A stretch of DNA of 36,003 bases from Herbidospora yilanensis (GTDB taxonomy: Bacteria > Actinomycetota > Actinomycetes > Streptosporangiales > Streptosporangiaceae): the NCBI RefSeq assembly GCF_001570565.1, contig NZ_BBXE01000037.1, positions 87,889 to 123,891 on the forward strand, in the 5' to 3' direction. Below, piece after piece: positions 31,317 to 36,003 of the stretch. Position numbers and translations under genes: made by a program. The notes beneath the pieces are model-generated. The model was given only the letters and a program-made list of their open reading frames with translations. It had not been told where the DNA came from and did no database searches. Numbering within the stretch: position 1 is the first letter of the stretch; each line of letters begins with the position of its first letter.

Positions 31317-32924
31317 TCAGGATTTGTCGCAGACCGTGCAGGGCGTCAGGCCCGCCTCTTCGGCGGCCGGCTCGGACATGGTCTCGATGCCGTCTTCCTC
31401 ACCCTTGATCAGCGGGCAGTCGGGCGCGTGGTAACGCCGGGTGCCCTCCATGACCTTCACCATGGGCGGCGGCAGCTTGCGCTCGACGGTGTCACCGTCA
31501 CGGTCCTCGCCGGCCTCTTCCTTCTCGGCCACAGGTGAGGCGGTGGGCCGGGAGAAGGCGTTCCAGGAGGAGGAGGCCTCGGGGATCGCGATGGACGGCT
31601 TGACGAGCCCCTCGGCGGGCTCGGGACCGGCCTCGGCGGGCTCGGCCTGCTCCTTGGCGGAGGGCTTCGACGCGCCGGCCTCGGGGGCGGCTTCCGACTT
31701 GGCGGCCTCGAACTTGGCGACCCCGGGAGCGCCTTCCGGCCTGCCGGTCTTGATGGCGGCCCCGGGAGCGGCTTCCGGCGCGGCGGCCTTGAGCTTGGCG
31801 GCTTCGGGGGCGGCTTCCGGCGCGGCGGCCTCGAACTTGGCGGCCCCGGGAGCGGCTTCCGGCGCGGTGGCCTCAGGCTTGGCGGCTTCGAAGTCGGCGG
31901 CTTCGGACTCGGCCGCTTCAGAGGTGGCGGCCTCAGACGTAACGGCCTGAGGCTTGGCGGCTTCGGGCTTCCCGGATTGGGGCCTGGCCGATCGGGGCTC
32001 GGCGTCTTCGGACCGGGCGGCCTCGAAGGCCGGGACCGGGCTCTCGGCCTCGGCTTCCCCGGGCTTCGCGCGGGCCGCGGAGTCGCCCTTGGCGTAGGGA
32101 TTGACCCTCGCCGACGGCTCTTTCCTGCCCACGGGTTCCGCGGGGCGGACCGGCTCGGGCCAGCCGCCCGACGTGGCGGGCCGGTCGGACGGGACCGGCT
32201 CCGGCCATCCGGCCGACGGCGGTTCGGCGCGGAAGACGGCGGTGGACTCGGACGGCTCCAGAGAGGGAGCCACGGGCGGGACCACAGGGGCGACGGGAGG
32301 GGTGGAGGCGGCCGGAGGCACCGAACCGGCGCGCCCGGGGGTGTCGGCCGGCTCCACCCTCGCTTCCTGGACAGTGGTGGCCCAGGTGTCGTCTGCGGCT
32401 GCGTCGACGACGCAGGTCGTGCAGGGCGTGAAGCCCTCTTCCCTGGCCTCCTCGACCGTCAGTTCCTCGGTCTCGCGGCCGACGAGCTGCCGGCAGCCGG
32501 ACCGGTGGAACCGCTTGCGGCCGGGGATCACCAGGACGATCGAGTCGGGCCCCAGCCCGGGGACGGGCACCGGGGCGGTCACGGTCGGGTTGGGCGGATA
32601 GGTAGGGGGAATCGTCGGCGGCACCGGTGACGCGGGCGCCATGACCGTCGGCGCACCGTAGACCGGCATTCCGGCGTGGGCCATCTGCGGCGCCATGTGC
32701 GGCACCATCTGCGGCGCCACGGCGGCCTGATGGGCCTCGACAGCGGCCCGGCCTCCGGCGGGGAACAGCTCGTGACGCCTCAGCAGCGCCCCGATCAGCA
32801 GGCAGACCGCGCTCAGCACACTGATCACGATCGACCACATCACGAGGAATGCCATCCCGAGTACGACACCGGCGATCAGCAGGACGATCGCCGCGAGGAC
32901 AAGGGCGGCACTGACAAGGATCAC
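31317..32924 (-). CDS. Membrane-anchored Ala/Glu-rich protein with two H-C-C-C zinc-knuckle-like motifs
   Basis: 535 residues, no known family as a whole. Residues 2-25 and 27-48 are two TM helices. About 60-125 is Pro/Met/Ala-rich. A motif H-x3-C-x23-C-x2-C (FHRSGC to PCTTC, about 138-172) is repeated at the C-terminus as H-x3-C-x25-C-x2-C (YHAPDC to PCTVC, about 498-532); similar short modules end many secreted nucleases and membrane proteins and are thought to bind zinc. Between them lie about 320 residues of disordered sequence, with Ala/Glu/Pro repeats in which three 14-residue units are encoded by 42-bp repeats. GTG 32924 has GGAAGG 9 nt upstream. It follows divIVA by 48 bp on the same strand, so probable co-transcription suggests a role at the pole or septum (inference). 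Confidence 0.75.
   Translation of the reverse strand: MILVSAALVLAAIVLLIAGVVLGMAFLVMWSIVISVLSAVCLLIGALLRRHELFPAGGRAAVEAHQAAVAPQMVPHMAPQMAHAGMPVYGAPTVMAPASPVPPTIPPTYPPNPTVTAPVPVPGLGPDSIVLVIPGRKRFHRSGCRQLVGRETEELTVEEAREEGFTPCTTCVVDAAADDTWATTVQEARVEPADTPGRAGSVPPAASTPPVAPVVPPVAPSLEPSESTAVFRAEPPSAGWPEPVPSDRPATSGGWPEPVRPAEPVGRKEPSARVNPYAKGDSAARAKPGEAEAESPVPAFEAARSEDAEPRSARPQSGKPEAAKPQAVTSEAATSEAAESEAADFEAAKPEATAPEAAPGAAKFEAAAPEAAPEAAKLKAAAPEAAPGAAIKTGRPEGAPGVAKFEAAKSEAAPEAGASKPSAKEQAEPAEAGPEPAEGLVKPSIAIPEASSSWNAFSRPTASPVAEKEEAGEDRDGDTVERKLPPPMVKVMEGTRRYHAPDCPLIKGEEDGIETMSEPAAEEAGLTPCTVCDKS
31755..31880 (-). repeat. Three tandem 42-bp units in the zinc-knuckle protein gene
   Basis: Units start at 31755, 31797 and 31839. 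Each encodes a 14-residue variant of EAAPEAAKxxAAAP. Shorter 5-residue SEAA/PEAA repeats continue at 31881-31960. Confidence 0.85.
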
Positions 32925-32972
32925 GGGGGGCGGCCTTCCGAACTACCTGTACGCGTGCGTGAAGCGGAAACC

Positions 32973-33848
32973 CTACCGGCGCTCGCCGTGAGAGCCGTCG
33001 GGGGCGGGGAACCCTCCGGAGTGCTGCTCGGTGGCGAACGGGTTGGGGACGGCCTGGATCTGCGGACCGGGGGCGACGGCGTGGGCCATCTGCGGCTGGC
33101 CGGGCTGGCCCTGCTGCATGGCCGGGTTGCCGACGATCGGGAAGCCGCCGCTGCCCTCGGCCTGGACGTTCAGCTCGGCGAGCTGGTTCTCCAGGTAGAG
33201 CTTCAGACGGCTGCGGTATTCACGCTCGAAGCTGCGGAGCTCGTCGACCTTGCGCTCGAGCTCGTCGCGGGTCTGCACCAGCGAGCCCATCGCCTGGCGG
33301 TGGCGCTCCTGAGCGTCACGCTCCAAAGTCTCGGCGCGCGCACGCGCGTCGCCGATGACCTGCTCGGCCTGACGGCGGGCCTTGCCGAGGACCTCGTCGG
33401 CCTCGCGGCGGGCGCGGGTGACGGTCTCGTCGGCCTCGCGGCGGGCGTCGGCGATCGCCTGGTCGGCGGTCTGCTGCGCCAGCGCGAGCACGCGGGCCGC
33501 GGTGTCCATGTTGTCTTCGGCCGGGGGCAGCCCCATGCCGACGGGGACGGGCTCGGGGCGCACCGGCTGCGGCGGAGCCATCGGCTCCGGCTGCTGCATG
33601 GGGGCCTGCGGGGTCTCGGCGACGGGAGCGGGGGCCATCTGCATGCCGCCCATGGCCATGCCGCCCGGGACCTTGCCCCGGAGACACTCGGCCAGCTTGG
33701 CGCGCAGCTCCTCGTTCTCCTGGATGAGGCGGTCGAGCTCCGCCTCGACCTCGTCGAGAAAAGCGTCCACCTCTTCCTCGTCGTAGCCCGGTCGCAACCG
33801 GGTGGTACTGAACTGCTTGTTCCGCACGTCGGCGGGCGTCAGCGGCAT
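32973..33848 (-). CDS. divIVA: DivIVA/Wag31 polar-growth protein
   Basis: 291 residues. The N-terminal membrane-curvature domain (1-60: MPLTPADVRNKQFSTTRLRP, then YDEEEVDAFLDEVEAELDRL) is typical of actinobacterial DivIVA. A Met/Pro/Gly-rich linker (about 62-118) separates it from a long coiled coil (about 125-240; AIADARREADETVTRARREA and similar heptads), followed by a Gly/Gln-rich tail. DivIVA marks cell poles and hyphal tips and directs wall growth; it is essential in this lineage and often phosphorylated by Ser/Thr kinases. It is the sixth visible member of the ftsZ-yggS-sepF-yggT-divIVA order with standard orientation; the zinc-knuckle gene follows downstream. Confidence 0.96.
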   Translation of the reverse strand: MPLTPADVRNKQFSTTRLRPGYDEEEVDAFLDEVEAELDRLIQENEELRAKLAECLRGKVPGGMAMGGMQMAPAPVAETPQAPMQQPEPMAPPQPVRPEPVPVGMGLPPAEDNMDTAARVLALAQQTADQAIADARREADETVTRARREADEVLGKARRQAEQVIGDARARAETLERDAQERHRQAMGSLVQTRDELERKVDELRSFEREYRSRLKLYLENQLAELNVQAEGSGGFPIVGNPAMQQGQPGQPQMAHAVAPGPQIQAVPNPFATEQHSGGFPAPDGSHGERR

Positions 33849-33897
33849 TTGGGTCTCCTTGGCGCGCTTGGAGTCTGTCCGGAGGGACGGTACCCGA

Positions 33898-34185
33898 TCA
33901 ACGAAGCGCGGACACGACTTGGATCAAGACCAAGACCACAATGAACAGCACTGTGAAGCTTAGGTCAAAGGCCACCGTACCCAACCTGAGGGGAGGAATG
34001 AAACGGCGGAGAAACTTGAGAGGTGGGTCGGTGGCGGTGTATGTGGCCTCCGCCAGGACCAGCACCGGGCCCCTGGGCCGCCAGGATCTGGCGAACGCCT
34101 GGACCGTCTCGAAGATCATCCGTCCGATCAGCAGAACCAGGTAGAGGGCCAGGACAGCGACCAAGATCTCACTAACGATCCCCAC
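33898..34185 (-). CDS. yggT: YggT-family membrane protein
   Basis: About 95 residues from GTG 34185, preceded by GAGG 7 nt upstream. Two TM helices (about 5-22 and 72-92) flank a polar region with the family pattern EATYTATDPPLKFLRRFIPP, which contains the conserved DP-L motif. YggT/YlmG proteins are encoded beside sepF in many Gram-positive bacteria and contribute to cell-division or membrane organisation by unknown means. The frame is open upstream to 34251, but that part is Pro/Gly/Arg-rich and has no family similarity. Confidence 0.9.
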   Translation of the reverse strand: MGIVSEILVAVLALYLVLLIGRMIFETVQAFARSWRPRGPVLVLAEATYTATDPPLKFLRRFIPPLRLGTVAFDLSFTVLFIVVLVLIQVVSALR

Positions 34186-34268
34186 GGTCGAGCCTCGCCT
34201 CCGTCCAGGTCCGCATCCTCCGGGCGTTCGGGCCGCCGGGGAGCCGCTCACTGTTCATACACGGAACT

Positions 34269-34766
34269 CTAGCTCTGGTTGAAGAAGCCGCGTTCCGCGA
34301 TCCGTGCCTTGTCCTCAGCCGTCACCTCGACATTGGCCGGGGACAACAGGAACACCTTGTTGGTAACACGTTCAATGCTGCCGTGTAGGCCAAAAATCAG
34401 ACCTGCCGCAAAATCGACCAGCCGTTTCGCGTCGCTGTCAACCATCTCGGTCAGATTCATGATGACCGGGGTGCCCTCGCGGAAGTGCTCACCGATCGTG
34501 CGCGCCTCGTTGTAGGTGCGGGGATGGAGCGTGGTAATCCGCGCCAGATCGGTCGTACGCCGCTCGATCACGGCCGCGGAGGGTCGCGGCGCCGGGATCG
34601 GGGAGTCGTCGCCCGCGTCACGGCCCTGGGTGCCCTGCGGGTTGAAGTCGCCAGGGATGTCGTAGTCGTCGCCGAACTCGTCGGCGTACTCGCGGTATCG
34701 GTCGTAACGGTCGTCGTCCTCCACGAGACCGAGGTAGACCGCCATCTTGCGCATCGCGCCGGCCAT
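34269..34766 (-). CDS. sepF: Cell-division protein SepF
   Basis: 165 residues. An N-terminal amphipathic helix ([18 protein letters not shown]) for membrane binding is followed by an acidic Asp/Tyr-rich linker (18-60) and the folded SepF domain (about 75-160: [61 protein letters not shown]). SepF tethers FtsZ to the membrane in bacteria lacking FtsA. A structured 163-bp gap (34767-34929) separates it from yggS, with two small hairpins (34855-34873 and 34874-34888) and a possible TACGAT -10 box, so sepF may have its own promoter. Confidence 0.97.
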   Translation of the reverse strand: MAGAMRKMAVYLGLVEDDDRYDRYREYADEFGDDYDIPGDFNPQGTQGRDAGDDSPIPAPRPSAAVIERRTTDLARITTLHPRTYNEARTIGEHFREGTPVIMNLTEMVDSDAKRLVDFAAGLIFGLHGSIERVTNKVFLLSPANVEVTAEDKARIAERGFFNQS

Positions 34767-34929
34767 CGCTCCGTCGTCCTCCGTCTACCGTGCCCATGGC
34801 TGAAGGTCCGTGGCGGAACCCTGCCCGTCGTTGAGGCAGATCCCTGCGCGAGCCACGGCCGGCCTTCGGCCGTCCGCGTCTCTCGCGGAGGCGAACCGCT
34901 GATCGTACCTACTTGTTACTCGGGGGACA
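34767..34929 (-). promoter_or_regulatory. yggS-sepF intergenic region, possible sepF promoter
   Basis: The gap is larger than others in the cluster. It contains two hairpins (7-bp stem 34855-34861/34867-34873; 5-bp stem 34874-34878/34884-34888) and on the minus strand TACGAT. Whether it holds a terminator, a promoter or both cannot be settled by eye. Confidence 0.3.
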
Positions 34930-35643
34930 TTACCTGACGAAGGGCTTCCGGCGGCCGAGCAACGCCGTACCGACTCGCAGGTGTGTCGCGCCGTTGGCTA
35001 TCGCTTGGGGCAGATCGCCGCTCATGCCCGCCGAAATGATGTTCGCGTGGTGATGATCTTTTTGTACGGCTTGCGCCACCCCGTACAACCGGGCGAACGC
35101 GGGAGCCGGGTCCTCCCCCAGCGGCGCCACTCCCATGACGCCCCGCAGGGCGAGCCCGGGAAGCGCGGCCAGGGAGTCGGCGAGCGGGAGGACGTCGGCG
35201 GGAAGCGCGCCCCCTCGGCCGGCGCGGCCGTCGAGGGAGACCTGGATGAGGCAGCCGATCTCACGCCCGGCGCGGACGGCCTCGCGGGACAGCGCCTCGG
35301 CGAGGCGGAGCCGGTCGACGCCGTGCACCAGGTCGGCGTAGGCGACCACGGACCGGGCCTTGTTGGTCTGCAACTGGCCGATGAAGTGCCAGGTCAGCGC
35401 CAGGTCGGCACATTCGGCGGCCTTGGCGGCGGCTTCCTGGTCGCGGTTCTCCCCGACGTCGGCGACGCCGAGCCCGGCCAGGAGGCGGACGTCGGAGGCG
35501 GGGTAGGTCTTGGTCACCGCGATGAGCGTGATCTCGGAGCGGGACCGGCCGGCGGCGGCGCACGCGTCGGTGATGCGGCGTTCGACCTCGGCCAGCCCCG
35601 CCGCGATCTCCTCACCCCGGGGGGAGGGTGCGGCGTGGGTCAT
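34930..35643 (-). CDS. yggS: YggS-family pyridoxal-phosphate homeostasis protein
   Basis: 237 residues, alanine-racemase-like TIM barrel. The PLP-binding Lys lies in EITLIAVTKTYPASDVRLL (about residue 46); other family blocks are VGENRDQEA, LTWHFIGQLQTNKAR, MGVAPLG and the phosphate-binding SAGMSGDLPQAIANGATHLRVG at the end. It controls cellular PLP availability. It starts only 10 nt downstream of the ftsZ stop, so the pgeF/ylmD gene that usually stands between the two in actinomycetes is missing here. No defect is visible. Confidence 0.95.
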   Translation of the reverse strand: MTHAAPSPRGEEIAAGLAEVERRITDACAAAGRSRSEITLIAVTKTYPASDVRLLAGLGVADVGENRDQEAAAKAAECADLALTWHFIGQLQTNKARSVVAYADLVHGVDRLRLAEALSREAVRAGREIGCLIQVSLDGRAGRGGALPADVLPLADSLAALPGLALRGVMGVAPLGEDPAPAFARLYGVAQAVQKDHHHANIISAGMSGDLPQAIANGATHLRVGTALLGRRKPFVR

Positions 35644-35653
35644 GGATGAGCGG

Positions 35654-36003
35654 TTACTTCAGGAAGTCGGGCACGTCGAGTTCGTCTTCCTGCTCTTCGA
35701 AGACGACCGGGCGGCGCGGCACCGGCTGGGTGACCTTGGAGGTGATCGGCGTCGGCGGCTCGGTCGGGCGCGGGATCGCGAACGGGCCGGTGCCCGACGC
35801 GCTCTGCTGCTCGGGCCGGGCCTCGGCGCTCTCGCGGGTGCCGAACGCGCCGGTCGACACGCTGGCCTCGCGCTCGGCCGGGGCCGGGGCGGGCTGCGCG
35901 GCCGGGGTGGCCGGCTGCGCGACCGGGGCCTGGTTGGCCGGCGCCGAGGAGACGGGCCGGATCGGCTGGGCGGGCTGCGCCGGAGCCGGGCGCGGGGCCG
36001 GGG
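35654..36003 (-). CDS. ftsZ: Cell-division protein FtsZ, C-terminal part (5' end outside window)
   Basis: Only the last 115 or so residues are visible. They are the disordered C-terminal linker, here rich in Ala, Pro and Gln (several AQPA-type repeats), ending in the conserved C-terminal peptide EDELDVPDFLK, which in FtsZ binds SepF and other partners. The GTPase domain lies beyond the right edge. The stop TAA is at 35654-35656. The immediate neighbours yggS, sepF, yggT and divIVA confirm the identity. Confidence 0.93.
   Translation of the reverse strand, partial: PAPRPAPAQPAQPIRPVSSAPANQAPVAQPATPAAQPAPAPAEREASVSTGAFGTRESAEARPEQQSASGTGPFAIPRPTEPPTPITSKVTQPVPRRPVVFEEQEDELDVPDFLK

Noticed and set aside
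31105-31434. Small plus-strand frame between ileS and the zinc-knuckle gene
   Set aside because: It runs through the bidirectional terminator and into the convergent gene, and has no ribosome-binding site or recognisable sequence.
1-36003. CRISPR array, insertion sequences, tRNA or rRNA genes, prophage
   Set aside because: No regularly spaced direct repeats with unique spacers, no transposase or integrase signatures and no tRNA-like cloverleaf were found; the only direct repeats are in coding sequence or operators.

Overview
The window is very GC-rich (about 70%), has strong third-position G/C bias and uses GTG starts often. Gene order at the right end (ftsZ, yggS, sepF, yggT, divIVA on the minus strand, then ileS, a DksA/TraR-type gene, lspA, rluD and, further left, dnaE) is the classic division-and-wall neighbourhood of filamentous Actinobacteria. 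Three transmembrane Hanks kinases, a PHP-bearing DnaE1, a Wag31/DivIVA and a translational ileS T-box all fit an actinomycete, most likely a member of the Streptosporangiales (inference from order and protein style; no rRNA is present).

Layout: 1-9.8 kb is a mixed accessory/housekeeping stretch: the end of a CHAT protease-like protein, a YbaK deacylase, a membrane protein, an SDR with a divergent MmyB-type regulator, a SEC-C protein, an amidase, a small membrane protein, a MurA-family enzyme with Asp in place of the active-site Cys, a small secreted protein, a VOC protein and a TetR regulator. 9.8-17.9 kb holds a class A penicillin-binding protein, dnaE, an APC amino-acid permease and a fusion of a decayed DAHP-synthase-like domain to an AroQ chorismate mutase. 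17.9-25.5 kb is a plus-strand cluster of three Ser/Thr kinases interleaved with azlC-azlD and followed by a PdxI-like reductase, with stop/start overlaps at three junctions. 25.5-27.3 kb is the minus-strand traR-lspA-rluD operon. 27.6-31 kb is a T-box leader and ileS. 31.3-36 kb is the minus-strand division cluster, ending in an unusual membrane-anchored protein with two H-C-C-C zinc-knuckle-like motifs.

The most interesting points are: (1) a 13-bp-phased operator array present both at the tetR/VOC divergent promoter and at the secreted-protein promoter, which ties these three genes into one probable regulon; (2) an IleRS of type 2 with a swapped GXHH signature, the form reported to be highly resistant to mupirocin, under a translational ultrashort T-box whose alternative pairings can be read directly; (3) the kinase/azlCD/pdxI cluster, in which two kinases share a homologous extracytoplasmic domain and a duplicated 5' leader; (4) the degenerate DAHPS-chorismate mutase fusion; (5) the zinc-knuckle protein joined to the division cluster; (6) a series of genes whose start codon lies exactly 6 or 7 nt after a TANNNT -10 box with no Shine-Dalgarno sequence, which predicts leaderless mRNAs.
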